DNA of 64,000 bases from Hepsetus odoe (GCA_017165825.1 CM029367.1:1379530-1443529); one strand, 5' to 3'; positions 13,647 through 23,085 are shown, counted from the first letter of the stretch. The notes: generated by a model not told the origin, from the letters alone. A program made the numbers and translations.

Positions 13647-14868
13647 CAGCTGGAAGTGCTGTTTATCACAACTAAACACCAACAATACGCTTATCAATTT
13701 AACCTACTGGACCACCGATAACCTCCACTGATCTTGAGTGGACACACACACACACACCCTCTAGGGAGAGAACATTACCCAATAATCAATCCCACAATCC
13801 TTCACCCGTTCTTCACTTTAGACACTTTAGGTGAATTGTTGGTGTTTCTGTTTTTTAGATTTGCACCGCCGGCTGATGGTCTCGTGCTGGTTCTTGTCTA
13901 TGGACCAATGACTCACGAGGTCCCAGGTTCAATCCCACCTCTGGGTCCCTGAGCAAGACCCTGAACCCTGAGTGTCTCCAGGGGGACTGTCCCTGTAATC
14001 AGGACATGGAAGACACTCTGGAGAAGAGCGTCTGATAAATGCTGTAAATGTAAATTTCACTTTTACTATAAAACAAATAAGTTTTTTTTAAATTACACTT
14101 TATTTTGTCAGATTTTTACCTTAAATTCCAGCCATTGCTTGACATTTTCCTCTAAATAAATACTTCCCCTCTTTCCTGAGCTGATACGAGGTCAAGAGTT
14201 TCATTTCGGATGATAAATTTGAGTTTAAACGCCCAAATATCTTTCAGCACTGAGATTTAATTGGATCCCTTCGATATTTTCCCTCAGTCAATTTTTAATA
14301 TCCCAAATATCTGAATGATGCGGAGAGAATAAAATGTGCTTCATTTTAAAGATAAAAATGGAAAAAACTATTTTTACTTTTACCAAGAAAAAAAAAAAAA
14401 AAAGATTTTTGTTGAGGATGAAAAAGCAGTTTAATCATAATAATAAAAAATAAAGAATATTTTAAATCATGCCGTTTTGTTCCACACCATAATGGTGGAA
14501 CAATGTGTAGGAACCCAGTTCTGGATTTGGGGAATTTTTATTCTAATTAAATTTTAGAAACGCTGTCCTACAACCAGAGCGTCCAAATCCAGAACTGGAA
14601 CACGGAGCAGTCTCGCGTTTTGTGTTTAATGGACGTCTGGAGACGTTCTGAGCCGTCAGACTGAAGTACCTTGGTGTTGTTGAGCTGAGCCAATCCTGTG
14701 CAGGCGTTGGCTAAAAGGAAGTCCCCGCTCAGGACGGCCATTTTGTTCCCAAACTGCATGTCCTTGAACGGGCCGTCTGAATACGTCCAGTCCTTCAGAT
14801 TCACAATCCCACGATGCACCAGGAACGCTGTGTGGATCAGCTCTGTGATCTCCGCCAGGTTACGCTGA
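1592..14868 (-). CDS. pdss2: PDSS2, all-trans-decaprenyl diphosphate synthase subunit 2 (partial, three internal exons)
   Basis: PDSS2 is the non-catalytic partner of PDSS1 in the mitochondrial heterotetramer that makes the polyprenyl tail of coenzyme Q. Three minus-strand exons are seen in transcript order: 14868-14670, 5706-5632 and 1753-1592. They read through in one frame with AG/GT boundaries. Diagnostic stretches are AEITELIHTAFLVHRGIVNL, MQFGNKMAVLSGDFLLANAC, DLVQGAYHENSSSAE and EEQTFLSHGALLAKSCQAAM. The GDFLLAN segment sits where catalytic prenyl synthases carry an aspartate-rich motif, as is known for this subunit. Introns are about 8.96 and 3.88 kb and full of repeats. The N-terminal exons (mitochondrial targeting and first helices) are not found between 14.9 kb and SOBP. 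The C-terminal exons lie left of position 1. Head-to-head with SOBP, as in mammals. Confidence 0.93.
1881..2076 (-). mobile_element. tRNA-derived SINE copy
   Basis: Reverse copy from AAGTGAAAGTGAAAGTGACT to the tRNA-like head. The inverted B box GATTCGAACCCACGACC and the CCAGCAGGGGGCAGAC block are present. Confidence 0.85.
2100..2760. repeat. Degenerate AT-rich repeat (TTTCCTATTTTAG family)
   Basis: Motifs like TTTCCYATTTTAGTTTATTA followed by TTATTGATGGACAAATATTT recur at about 45-65-bp intervals with heavy decay. An old expanded array; no coding potential seen. Confidence 0.6.
3355..3462. repeat. CT-rich minisatellite
   Basis: Units of CTCTCTCCGTCTCTCTCCCT repeated about five times; a pyrimidine tract on the plus strand. 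Flanked by ordinary PDSS2 intron sequence from 2,760 with no exon seen. Confidence 0.85.
3810..4170. repeat. G-rich degenerate minisatellite
   Basis: Repeats of GTGGGACACTGGGGTGAGTC and GAGGTGGGTGAGTGAGATGG mixed over about 360 bp. The strong G runs on the plus strand could form quadruplex structures. Confidence 0.8.
4640..4686. repeat. (CA)n microsatellite
   Basis: Uninterrupted CA run of about 23 units in the PDSS2 intron. Confidence 0.97.
4975..5232. repeat. 41-bp tandem repeat, six units
   Basis: Units begin CTACTATCAGCTTCAAACCT at 4,975, 5,016, 5,057, 5,098, 5,139 and 5,180, with a partial unit at 5,221. Spacing is exactly 41 bp with 1-2 substitutions per unit. Confidence 0.97.
5334..5580 (-). 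mobile_element. tRNA-derived SINE, near full length
   Basis: From the AGTGAAAGTGACTACC tail to the tRNA-like head CACTAGACCACTGCTGCCCC at 5,580, with the CAGCAGGGGGCAGC block in the middle and an inverted B box GGATTCAAACCCAGG. Its head lies 52 bp from PDSS2 exon 5706-5632. Confidence 0.88.
5632..5706 (-). CDS. pdss2: PDSS2 internal exon, VVELISSAIGDLVQGAYHEN
   Basis: 75-nt (25-codon) phase 0/0 exon with acceptor TTTTCAG and donor GAG|gtgagg. It encodes the segment corresponding to [20 protein letters not shown] of mammalian PDSS2. It lies only 52 bp from the head of a SINE and 75 bp from an RTE-like LINE relic, so it is a small exon stranded among repeats. Confidence 0.9.
5780..6680 (-). 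mobile_element. RTE-like LINE relic (reverse-transcriptase C-terminal part)
   Basis: Minus-strand translation shows the pieces YVRVVQEMYEGSLTVVRSAV, GLHQGSALSPFLFAIIMDRL and, further 3', KVYRAVVRPAMLYVLETVAL and SELKMLRCSLGVTRMDRVRN. These resemble the RT thumb and C-terminal region of fish RTE-type non-LTR elements. Frames are broken, so it is a dead fragment. Confidence 0.8.
6690..6980 (-). mobile_element. Second RTE-like LINE fragment next to the first
   Basis: Repeats the segment CTTGCTGGTCCCCGTCTGTC with its flanks (also at about 6,260), so two fragments of the same LINE family lie head to tail. Minus-strand peptides include EEFKYFWSTVQ and KEKVYRMVVRPA. Confidence 0.75.
7000..8160. other. 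PDSS2 intron: two microsatellites, no gene seen
   Basis: A GT run at 7,492-7,538 and a CA run at 7,712-7,747. The CA run is flanked on both sides by similar sequence (GCCAGGATCCCACTCA and GCCAGGACCCCACTCA), so it sits inside a small duplication. Otherwise unremarkable. Confidence 0.7.
8166..8386 (-). mobile_element. tRNA-derived SINE copy
   Basis: GAAAGTGAAAGTGACTGTCA start, GGGGAGCAGTGATGGGGACG core and GGATTCCAACCCACAGC inverted B box. The head is truncated near ACACTTGAG. Confidence 0.85.
8936..8997. repeat. (GT)n microsatellite
   Basis: About 30 uninterrupted GT units. Surrounding sequence from 8,400 to 9,440 is AT-rich or unique, with nothing recognised. Confidence 0.97.
9443..10030 (+). 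mobile_element. Tc1-like transposon relic (tentative)
   Basis: Begins ATCAGCCGTAACATTAAAAA, resembling the TIR of the element at 42.57 kb. It also contains GTGTTCCCAGTATAGAGTGG and GTCAGTCTGATC, which resemble the DNA-binding part of Tc1-like transposase genes of fish. No intact frame; the right end is uncertain. Confidence 0.5.
10240..11065. repeat. Diverged direct duplication of about 280 bp
   Basis: Blocks at about 10,240-10,525 and 10,795-11,060 share, in order, GACGGGGTCAT/GACCGGGGTGATGTCATCG, GGAGGAAAAGT, TCGACGAGGT, the TTCGAGTTCA region, AACCGCATAAG and TTCCAACAACAGGGAACC. About 555 bp separates the copies. Confidence 0.75.
11341..12135. repeat. Cluster of CA/GT microsatellites
   Basis: CA at 11,358-11,420; GT at 11,532-11,570, 11,723-11,758 and 11,961-12,004, plus shorter runs near 12,118. 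The GT runs end in GCACGC- or GCGCGC-type sequence. ORFs here are repeat translations. Confidence 0.95.
12270..12690. repeat. Dispersed ~180-bp repeat family, copy A
   Basis: Carries the family motifs GGGATCAGATTCCT, CCAGATCTTCAT, AGGGTGGATCA and GAGAAGGGACACTGGCTTCA in scrambled partial units. Related arrays lie at 32.79-33.55 kb and 41.42-41.83 kb. Confidence 0.7.
12848..13005 (-). mobile_element. tRNA-derived SINE, head-truncated
   Basis: AAGTGAAAGTGAAAGTGACTG tail, a CA run at 12,917-12,940, the GTGCAGCAGGGGGCAGCTATT block and ACGGGGACAGTACCTTGC. The tRNA-like head is missing after 13,005. Confidence 0.82.
13067..13500 (-). mobile_element. TIR element (family M), copy 1, one end missing
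   Basis: Starts CAGCACTGTGCAAAAGTCCG with GGGCCCCTCACTTC, the terminal repeat of this family. The interior has TTCAGACGTAGATCACTGTG and CTGTCCTTCAGGAAGATCTG. The distal terminus is not seen. A CA run follows at 13,612-13,644. Confidence 0.8.
13861..14055 (+). mobile_element. Second SINE-like family (CTGATAAATGCTGTAAATG tail)
   Basis: A tRNA-like B box (GGTTCAATCCCACC) follows a decayed A-box region. Then come GGGGGACTGTCCCTGTAATC and an end at TCTGATAAATGCTGTAAATG. A sister copy lies at 24.11-24.28 kb. Confidence 0.7.
14056..14600. other. AT-rich intron sequence, nothing recognised
   Basis: AT-rich, with an A-run at 14,388-14,402. No exon, element or structured repeat seen up to the PDSS2 exon. 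Confidence 0.6.
14670..14868 (-). CDS. pdss2: PDSS2 internal exon (HxxxLVHRG helix and GDFLLAN segment)
   Basis: 199-nt exon. The acceptor is a CT-rich run ending CAG at 14,869 and the donor is AAG|gtactt after 14,670. The first base completes a Cys codon before QRNLAEITELIH, and the exon ends LAQLNNTK in phase 0. The match to vertebrate PDSS2 is close from the first to the last residue. The matching upstream exon (ending with a split Cys codon) could not be found in the remaining 9.5 kb before SOBP. Confidence 0.92.
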
Positions 14869-15099
14869 CTGAGACAGAGAGAGAGACAGGGAGAGAGAGA
14901 CATCCATGATGAAAGCTTCAGAAAGCCTTTAAGAAATTAAACCAAACCTCCGAATATCCCTGACCGTCTAATCCGATCTAAACTGAAGCCCTGAGAAATT
15001 CTGGCTGTGGCCAAAAAAGCACAAAACGATGTCCAATCCTGGCTGGACTCCGTCTTAATCAACTGGACGGAGGTCTGGGGACCTGCATAAGGGTTATGA

Positions 15100-15300
15100 C
15101 GGAGTTTTTCAGGACGCTGTTTGAGCTAGGGCGGAACTTTGCAGGACTACAGCTGGGTTAGGACAGGACTGTTTTGCGGGACGGAGTTATGTGGGACAGA
15201 ATTTGGGTTAGGACAGAATTGTGCAGGACTGCAACTGGGAAAGATTTTGCTGGACGGACTGCAGGACTGTTGGACGGAATTTTCTGGAACTAAAGTCCCA
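15100..15300. repeat. Degenerate GGACTG/CAGGACT repeat
   Basis: Repeated GGACAGAATTTGGGTTAGGA and TGCAGGACTGCAACTGGG motifs at 15-30-bp intervals. Confidence 0.55.
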
Positions 15301-15529
15301 AAGACACTTCGGTCTCATCCTGACCGTCTGATCCACCTCCGGATTCTGACTGCGCTACAATGCAACGTTTCTAAAATCCATCCCATAATATCCACTCCAG
15401 CTGCTGTCCCGCAAACCTCCATCCAGACGCCACGGTTCCAGATGAAGCTTTTGTCCGAAACCACCATCTTCTTTCGCTCCCATTTATGGAACCATTTATC
15501 CACCACAGCGGATCAACAGTCTCCATTTC

Positions 15530-15880
15530 TTCATATCTTCTGCATCTTCCTCCTTCAAACAAACCAACCATCTACATGTCCTCTCTCACCACGTCCATAA
15601 ACCTCCTCTTTGTCCTTCCTCTTCTCTTTCCTGGCAGCTCCATCCTCGACATCATGCTCCTGATCATCTCCTCTTCTCTCCACTGGACATGTCCAAACTA
15701 ATGTAGTCTTACTTCTCTTCTTCAGTCTCTAAAAGGTCTAACCAGACCTGTCCTTCTAACATACTTGTTCCGATCCGGTCCACCCTCGTCCCTCCTGACT
15801 CAAATCGCACACCTCCAGCACCACTGTTGCCAACCCTTATAACACAGCTGGTCTCACTACCCTCCTGTATACCAGACCCA
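15530..15880 (-). mobile_element. RTE-like LINE 3' fragment
   Basis: Reverse copy of the same LINE 3' region as at 5.8-6.3 kb (GGACATGTCCAAACTAATGT, CAGCTGGTCTCACTACCCTC). The CATCTTCCTCCTTCAAAC end is shared. Confidence 0.75.
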
Positions 15881-16389
15881 AACCCATGTAAAGTGTCCAG
15901 TCAGACAGAAATGAGAGGATCATGAAGGACATTTGAAAAGAGTCTAATTAGCGGCAGTTCAGCTTAAAATTCACCTCAAGGTTTAAAAGAAAAGAAAGAA
16001 TAGAGAACATCAGCTCTTTATCTGTGATCTGGTCTCGATTCGTTACTAATCCATCATCAGCTCATCGTCCGTTCACACACTCGTCGCTGATGACCACTTA
16101 ATCGACACACCCAGAGTGTGTGAGCGAGTGTGCGCTAAAAGTGTAATTACACTCGAGATGCTCGGCTGCTTGTTGTCATTAAACGCTTTTCCTCGATGCA
16201 GCCTTGTAATCACGACTTATTGTCTGCAGGACCTGCGGCTCCAACCGTCCAGATCATGTGACCTACAGGTCACACGTCCGACGCCATCCAGGAGAGACGA
16301 TCTCCGCTCGGCTGATTCATTTCAGGAAGTTTGTTTGTTTAAACGTTCAAAACATCAGCTGCAGCAGACATTTTCACTACACATGAAAC

Positions 16390-16835
16390 TAAACCCGGTT
16401 CTAACTGAATTAAACCAGACTACTGTACTAAGCCTACGACTGAACTCAGCCCAGGTAGAAGTAAACAAAGGCTACAATGGAACTAAACCAAACTGTGAGC
16501 GAATTAAGCCAAAGAGTGAGCTAAACCTAGGACTAAACTTCTCCCATGTTTAAACTAACCTCTTGCTTGAACTAAGCCCATGTTTGAACTAAGCCTGGCT
16601 ATAAATGAACAAAGCCTATGACAGAACTAAAGGAGTGAACAATGCCGGGCTGTGTTTGGGCCAAGCCTAGGACTTAAGTTAGCCCATGACTGAACTAAGC
16701 TCGGCAATGAAAATAAGCCTAAAATGGAACTAAACCCGGCTATGAGTGAACTAAGCCTAAGTTTGAACTAAGCCTACGTCTAAACTAAACCTATGAATGA
16801 GATAAACCTAAAACTGAACTAGGCCCAAAGCTGCT
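16390..16835. repeat. Degenerate GAACTAAGCC minisatellite
   Basis: Around 25 imperfect units of 13-27 bp (GACTGAACTAAGCCTA, GAATGAACTAAACCTA). The long ORF over it is an artefact. Confidence 0.85.
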
Positions 16836-17099
16836 ACTAGGAAAAAGTAAAATTTGTGAACTATTTTAAATCGAATAATTAAATAAAACAGCGACAATCC
16901 ATGAAACACACACATTTTCCAAACCGTCCACCTGAGCTGTCCCTCAGATTAATGAGGCTTTTGCTGGACATTTAAAGGACGCAGGGACTGTCCACCCTGC
17001 TGTCTGGATCAGGATACTGTGCAGCCCAAACCAGCGCATTTACAAAAGACGCAAAGGCACAAAACGAAGCGACTGGAACGTATGGAAGACATAGTGGCC

Positions 17100-17345
17100 G
17101 TGCACATTTGCATATGCAGATCTTTTTTAAATTGACTGCTGCTGTAATTGGTGGGAGGGGCTCCCGTCCTCTACAGGGAACAGAGGTTTGTCTCCGCTCA
17201 GCCCGCCGGCCCGAGTTCGGTCCAGAACCCTGGTTTTCTGCCAAAAAAACATTCCTCTTTGGTTCCTGTGTGCGCCCGAGTCAGTGGGAGGGGCGGCACG
17301 GAGAGTATAAATAGCTTTGGGACTCAGTTGCCTAGCAACCGATGC
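17100..17345 (+). promoter_or_regulatory. Composite promoter-like block: octamer, CCAAT, GC boxes, TATA, RFX X-box
   Basis: In 240 bp the plus strand shows ATTTGCAT at 17,106, ATTGG (inverted CCAAT) at 17,147, GGGAGGGGC-type boxes near 17,153 and 17,287, TATAAATA at 17,306, and GTTGCCTAGCAACC at 17,327-17,340. The last fits the RFX X-box (two inverted half sites). A G/C-rich stretch follows. No ORF downstream is recognisable. It lies between the PDSS2 and SOBP remnants and could be a 5' promoter for either or for an unannotated transcript. Confidence 0.5.
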
Positions 17346-17399
17346 CACGGCGCAGAGGGGGTCCGCCCCCGACACGCCCCCTTTCTTTTTTCCCCCCTT

Positions 17400-18740
17400 T
17401 TCCATCCGCTCCATTTTCCAGCCGCAGATTTAACTCCTGAAATGCGTGTGTGTGTGTGTGTGTGTGGTAAATGGGTATGTACCTACTGCTGTGAAGAAAA
17501 CCTCCAAAAATTCAAAGAACATAATATCTGCATGTTTATAAACGAGAGTTTTCTTTCTGGAGCAGAATTTCATCATCAAATGTTCACGTTTCAACCCGAG
17601 AAAAATAAAAATGAACGTTTAGAGGGATTATTTTCTTCAAAAATTAGGATGAAAATTATTTCATATGACACACACACACAGAGAAATATATTTAAATACA
17701 ATAGAAATAGAACTAGTGATGCACCGATCATGGCTTTTAACGCCGCTCCCCGTCTTCTGTCCAGCGTCCAGGGGATTAGTCATCCGGTGGAACTGCACAC
17801 TATACAATTCTGAATCCACTCACGTTTACATTTTCATTTTTATTACTTTGGCAATATTGTCTCGCAGTCATAATTGGTGAATTTGGCAGAATCTTTTTAT
17901 TTTTTAGTTGTTTTTATAAACCAGCCCAAATGTTTGCCATCTTGTGTATCACATAAAGAGACTCTTTCCATCACAAGTACGGAAACATGCTTCATTCCAA
18001 CCCATTTTATTTTCCAAAATCATAAAAGAAGAGGTTTCTTTGAATGAACACCTCAGGGTTTCATTATTATTTTAAACGGGTCATTTTCAGCCTCATGTTT
18101 GCCTTTTCTTTTCCTTCACAAAAGGAATGTGCAAGGATTTTCTTTTGACTCCTACATGATCCAGTTGGACAAGTTTTAAAATAATATTCCTCTATTGCTC
18201 CCGTGAAACACAGGAGTGTCTCCGAACCACTCTGGGGTCAGAACACCCCCCGCCCCCCCCTTTAAACACCTACCACTGTGTCCTAAATGCCCCAAATACC
18301 CCCGAACCCCAGGGGGCAAACATTCACACACACTTCAGACTAACACACACCAGCGGAGGGGTCCTGAACAAAACGACAGCTGAACAATCAGCGCAGAGAC
18401 TGATGAGAAGAAAACGCCGCAGAGTGTGAGAGTGAGTGAGTGTGTGTGTGTGAGAGAGTGAGAGTGTGTGTGAGAATATGACTATGGTAATGAACTGCTC
18501 CCCCCAGGCCGAGAGGAACCTCCCTCTGTTGAAAAAACGCTTCTAAATGCTCTCCGTCCTGCATCCCCGGGGGGACGGGGACGATAAAGTGACGCGTGTG
18601 TAAATCTGCCTCTCTGACTCAGCCGAGAACGAGCGGCCATTAAAGAGGGTGAAAGGATGCCGAGGTGAGGAAACTGTGGCGTTTGGAGGCGATCCGTGGC
18701 GATGGTGCCCATGGCGATCTGGGGAGAGAGTGGGCGGGGG
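17400..18740. other. Gene-free stretch left of the gap
   Basis: Short GT runs at 17,442-17,466 and 18,440-18,475 and AT-rich sequence. G/C content rises towards the gap at 18,560-18,740. I looked for PDSS2 5' exons (minus) and SOBP 5' exons (plus) and saw none. Confidence 0.6.
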
Positions 18741-19240
18741 NNNNNNNNNNNNNNNNNNNNNNNNNNNNNNNNNNNNNNNNNNNNNNNNNNNNNNNNNNNN
18801 NNNNNNNNNNNNNNNNNNNNNNNNNNNNNNNNNNNNNNNNNNNNNNNNNNNNNNNNNNNNNNNNNNNNNNNNNNNNNNNNNNNNNNNNNNNNNNNNNNNN
18901 NNNNNNNNNNNNNNNNNNNNNNNNNNNNNNNNNNNNNNNNNNNNNNNNNNNNNNNNNNNNNNNNNNNNNNNNNNNNNNNNNNNNNNNNNNNNNNNNNNNN
19001 NNNNNNNNNNNNNNNNNNNNNNNNNNNNNNNNNNNNNNNNNNNNNNNNNNNNNNNNNNNNNNNNNNNNNNNNNNNNNNNNNNNNNNNNNNNNNNNNNNNN
19101 NNNNNNNNNNNNNNNNNNNNNNNNNNNNNNNNNNNNNNNNNNNNNNNNNNNNNNNNNNNNNNNNNNNNNNNNNNNNNNNNNNNNNNNNNNNNNNNNNNNN
19201 NNNNNNNNNNNNNNNNNNNNNNNNNNNNNNNNNNNNNNNN
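18741..19240. other. Assembly gap of exactly 500 N
   Basis: A round 500-N run, the usual placeholder for a gap of unknown size. Its left flank is G-rich unique sequence (GTGGGCGGGGG) and its right flank opens directly into a 20/40-bp minisatellite, so the assembly probably broke in the repeat. Confidence 0.98.
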
Positions 19241-19812
19241 GCATCGTTACACCACATACCGCCTTATTACACTATTAACAGCATTATTACACTGTTTACT
19301 GCATCGTTACACTACATACCACCTTATTACACTGTTTACTGCATTGTTACACCACATACCACCTTATTACACTGTTTACTGCATTGTTACACCACATACC
19401 GCCTTATTACACTATTAACAGCATTGTTACACTGTTTACTGTATCGTTACACTACATACTGCCTTATTACACTATGAACTGCATTATTACTCTTACTGCA
19501 TTATCACAGTACATAAGGCATCATTACACTTTTAACTTTATTACTACACTGTTTACTGCATTATTACACTATATATTGCATTATTACACTATTAACAGCA
19601 TTATTATACTATTTTCTGCATTGTTACACTGTATAAGGCATTATTACATTATTAACGGCATCATAATAAGGTGTACTGCATTATTACACTTTCAACTGTA
19701 TTATACTATGAACTGTATTTTTACACTATTAACTAACTCACACTATATATTGTATCATTACACTGTATACTGTATTTACACTATGAACAGCATTATTACA
19801 CTTTTCGCCATG
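19241..19812. repeat. Degenerate 20-bp/40-bp minisatellite beside the gap
   Basis: Half-units such as GCATTGTTACACCACATACC and ACCTTATTACACTGTTTACT alternate as 40-bp dimers next to the gap and decay rightward to about 19,812. Apparent ORFs (PYYTVYC-type) are translations of the repeat. Confidence 0.9.
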
Positions 19813-19899
19813 TGATTGTACACAGTATATTCTACAGTGTACTCTAACTCTGTTGCAGTATAAATTAGAATTATATACTGTAATTTACTGTATAACTGA

Positions 19900-19908
19900 A
19901 TGATGTAC

Positions 19909-19941
<33 letters not shown>

Positions 19942-19945
19942 CCTT
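19900..19945. repeat. (TA)n microsatellite
   Basis: TATATA run of about 15-20 units with one GTA interruption in an AT-rich stretch (19,815-20,200) of ATACTGTA-like decay. Confidence 0.9.
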
Positions 19946-20359
19946 TATTCAAACACCTTGTGTACTAAGTTTATATACGCTCCCACTGTATAACGTAGTG
20001 CACTATATTTATGCACTCTGCTATATCACTACACTACATTACTACATCCTTTACACTATATCCTAAACATTCTATATTAGTTATAACACATTATATACTT
20101 TTGTTATGTACTGCAATCTTACAGACTACATATTGATCTTATATACCATATTTGGTATTTAGAATCCCATAATTAGTATTTTGCTAAGTGTGTACAGTGT
20201 AAGAGTGTACAGTAGCTCAGCTCTGCCCGGGTCCTAGTCTTGTCACTGCAGCACTGTGTACGGTTGTACATTTTCGACTGTGTGCTGTAATTCTATATGA
20301 CACTTAAATTTCAGACTCATCTTTTATCACTTTTATCTACTTTGTCGTGCTTAAAATAG

Positions 20360-20588
20360 CCTTCATGTCTTAAGTTTGACGCTTTGTTCTGCTTGAAGGT
20401 TCAGACTTAGATCACTGTGTGGATTAACCAACACAGAACTATCAAACTGCTCAGGTACAGAGACTGGACTGAACATGAGAGACAACAACACTGTCCTTCA
20501 GGAAGATCTGGAGAACTGCTCAACAAGACATTAAAAGAAGCAAAATAGGATGAAATGAGGGGGTGCAAGACTTTTGCACAGTGCTGCA
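20360..20588 (-). mobile_element. TIR element (family M), copy 2, partial
   Basis: Shares TTCAGACTTAGATCACTGTG and CTTCAGGAAGATCTGGAGAA with copy 1 and ends GACTTTTGCACAGTGCTGC, the inverted terminus. Confidence 0.85.
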
Positions 20589-20699
20589 GGTCTACTAGAG
20601 ACAACTAAAGAAGCGAACGAACGCGTCTCAGATGATGGACTGTGTGAGAGAGTTCCTCATTTTTGTTTTGTTTCAACATTGTCATTCTGCATTGCATCA

Positions 20700-20832
20700 G
20701 ACTGTGTGTGTGCATTTGTGCATGTGTGAGTGTGTGAGTGTGAGTGTGTGTATTTGTATGTACATGTGTGAGTGTGTGTGAGTGTGAGTGTGTGTATTTG
20801 TATGTACATGTGTGAGTGTGTGTGTGTGTGGT
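20700..20832. repeat. GTGTGAGTGTGA minisatellite
   Basis: Two copies of a roughly 60-bp unit (TGTGTGTATTTGTATGTACA at 20,745 and 20,792) made of GTGTGAG repeats. Confidence 0.85.
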
Positions 20833-20939
20833 CGGCGGACAGATTGTGGGGGTCAAGGAGGCGAAGGTGTTGGAGGAGAGAGAGGGAGAGTGGAGTTGAG
20901 ATGTAAAGCAGAGGCGCTAATGTACGGCCCACGGCGGCG

Positions 20940-21785
20940 AGTTAGTGAGGTAATTAAGGAGAAAAGAAAAAAAGAAAAAGAGAGAAGGAGTCGGCGGACA
21001 GTCGCTACATTGTCACGGTGATCGGCCGCGGAAGAAATAAATGACAGTAATTATGTCCGGACCAAGAGGGAGAGAGAGTGGATGATGGAGAGGGACAGAG
21101 AGAGAGAGAGCGACAGAAAGGGGAAAAGAAGTAAGGAGAGCTGGAGGATGGAGAAAGTGATGGAATTGAGAGAAAGTAAGATTGAAGGGAAGAGAGAGAG
21201 AGATGGAAGGGAAGCATAGGGCAAACAGAAAGAGATACCTGGAGAGAGATGGGGGGCATGGAAGTGACAAAAAAGAGAGAGAGAGAGAAGGAACTGAATG
21301 ATGGCTTGAGTGCAAAGGATAGAATAACATGAATGAAGCTTAAGGAGAGGTAACAAAGAGAGGGAGCAGGAGAAAGAAAATGAGAGAGAGTGAGAACGAG
21401 GGGAGGAAAGGTAGAGAAAGCTGGAGAGAGGAGGACAGGGAGAGGTGGTATTGGGAGAAAACAAGAGAGGTGGGAAAGAGAGAGTGAGAGAGAGAAAAGA
21501 GAATTAAAAAAGAGGAACGAGAGAGAGAGACAACAAAAAGAGGGAAACAGAAGTATGAGAAGGCACAGAGGGAAAATACATGAACTGAAGGATAGATTCA
21601 GGAGAGAGAAAGAGGTAGAGAAAGATGGAGTAGGGGAAGAGAAGGAAGTGGGTGGAAAGAAGAGGTGGGAAAAGAGAAGTAGAAGGCATCGAGAAAGAGG
21701 GAGAGAGAAGGAGAAGTGACAGAGATGGGGTGAGATGGTACAAAAGGGATAAATACATGAACTGAGAGTAAGTATGGACTGAGAA

Positions 21786-21826
<41 letters not shown>

Positions 21827-21921
21827 AGTGATAATGATGGCTTGAGTTGAAAAGATAGAATAATGCATGAATGAAGCAAAAGCATAAGGAGAGGTAATAA
21901 GGGAAGAGAGAGAGAGAGATG

Positions 21922-21960
<39 letters not shown>
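20940..21960. repeat. 1-kb polypurine (GA-rich) tract with an internal duplication
   Basis: Nearly pure A/G on the plus strand with (GA)n runs at about 21,790-21,822 and 21,930-21,956. GATGGCTTGAGT plus about 60 bp of flanking sequence occurs at 21,299 and again at 21,837. Ser/Leu-rich minus-strand ORFs here come from the CT strand and are not genes. Confidence 0.9.
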
Positions 21961-21961
<1 letters not shown>

Positions 21962-22075
21962 AAGTGCATTAGTGTAATGTGCAGTGAAATTTCCCGCTCA
22001 CAGCGCCGGCTGGTTAAGTGCTCTCCATCTGTGCTGGGTTTAAACGAGGGGAAATTAGCACCCATGCATAATTCA

Positions 22076-22076
<1 letters not shown>

Positions 22077-22117
<41 letters not shown>

Positions 22118-22136
22118 ACACACACACACACACTCA
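22077..22136. repeat. (CA)n microsatellite
   Basis: CA run with two CTCA interruptions. From 22,440 to 22,960 the sequence is AT-rich, with recurring TATTAGTAGTTA and TTAGGATTCTTA motifs but no gene. Confidence 0.9.
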
Positions 22137-23082
22137 CGCTATGACCTACATGACTTCGGCAGTCTGTGTGTGTGTGGGGGGGCGGGACCAAAAAGTTAAT
22201 TAGTTTAGTCCTAAACAACAGATTATGTGATAAAGTTAGCACACTGTTTCCTCCTTGCTCTGTAACGACCGACTCTGACAGACTGTAATACAGAACAGGA
22301 AAGAAAGGGGGCGACGTGTGCAGGTTTGTTCTGATAGACTGTAATAATCTACAGGTAGTGCAGCGGGTGTCATGCCGTCCATTTTATCCATTAAAAGCAC
22401 TTTAAAGCTAAGGCTTAAATGATCCACAAGATCGTTGTGACAGTCTGCAGTACTGTACGGGACCTAGAGGGGGCGCTGAAAGTTGGCGGCATGAATGGTT
22501 CGATGAATAAATTAAACGGCCATTTCATTTTTTAAATATCAGAGCACTATATTAAAAAATGGAGTGAGTTATTTGCCGTTTTAAATAATAATCGGCTGCT
22601 ATATTAGTAGTTAAATCTATTAGGATTCTTAATTGGTTTTTTAAAAAATAGGCTATATGACAACAAATAGTAGTTTAGGTCAATTTATTAGTATAAAAAT
22701 ATTTAGTTGTTAGATTTACTAACTACAAACTGTTAGTAGTTAGTTAAGAATATTAGGATGCTGATTTAATGAATAAAATATATTAGGCCAATATATTAGT
22801 CAAAAAAAGGGCCGTTCATTAAAAATAAAGATAAAAAAGATAGAGCTAAAAAAAAAAAAAAAAAGGTTGCTAATATAGGTTGCTATATTAGTACAAAGAA
22901 AATTAAATACATTATTTTTAGGTTGTTGTATTTTTTTAGAAAAATACAAAGTCTTCCTAACTACAGTTTTTAAACGATTTTTTCCTGAATTCTGTGGGTG
23001 CCGCAAAACCCTTCCTCACCGTGTGATCGGATTTTGACACATCTTCAGGTAAATTTATTAGGAGAGTTTCGAGGTGAGCGTA

Positions 23083-23085
23083 TGA

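Noticed and set aside
13371..13697. Recurrent peptide SSPDLPEGQCCCLSCSVQSL in several minus-strand ORFs
   Set aside because: It is the translation of the family M TIR element at 13.4, 20.5 and 41.1 kb, not a protein family.
16116..16553. 145-codon ORF
   Set aside because: Its second half is the GAACTAAGCC minisatellite.
17148..17813. 221-codon plus-strand ORF over the promoter-like block
   Set aside because: Would include the TATA and X-box sequences and a GT repeat; no homology seen.
18543..19477. Long ORFs running through the gap
   Set aside because: They consist mostly of unknown residues from the 500 N and then of minisatellite translation.
21005..21868. 287-codon Ser/Leu/Pro-rich minus-strand ORF
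   Set aside because: Complement of the polypurine tract; no domain, and neighbouring frames are equally open.
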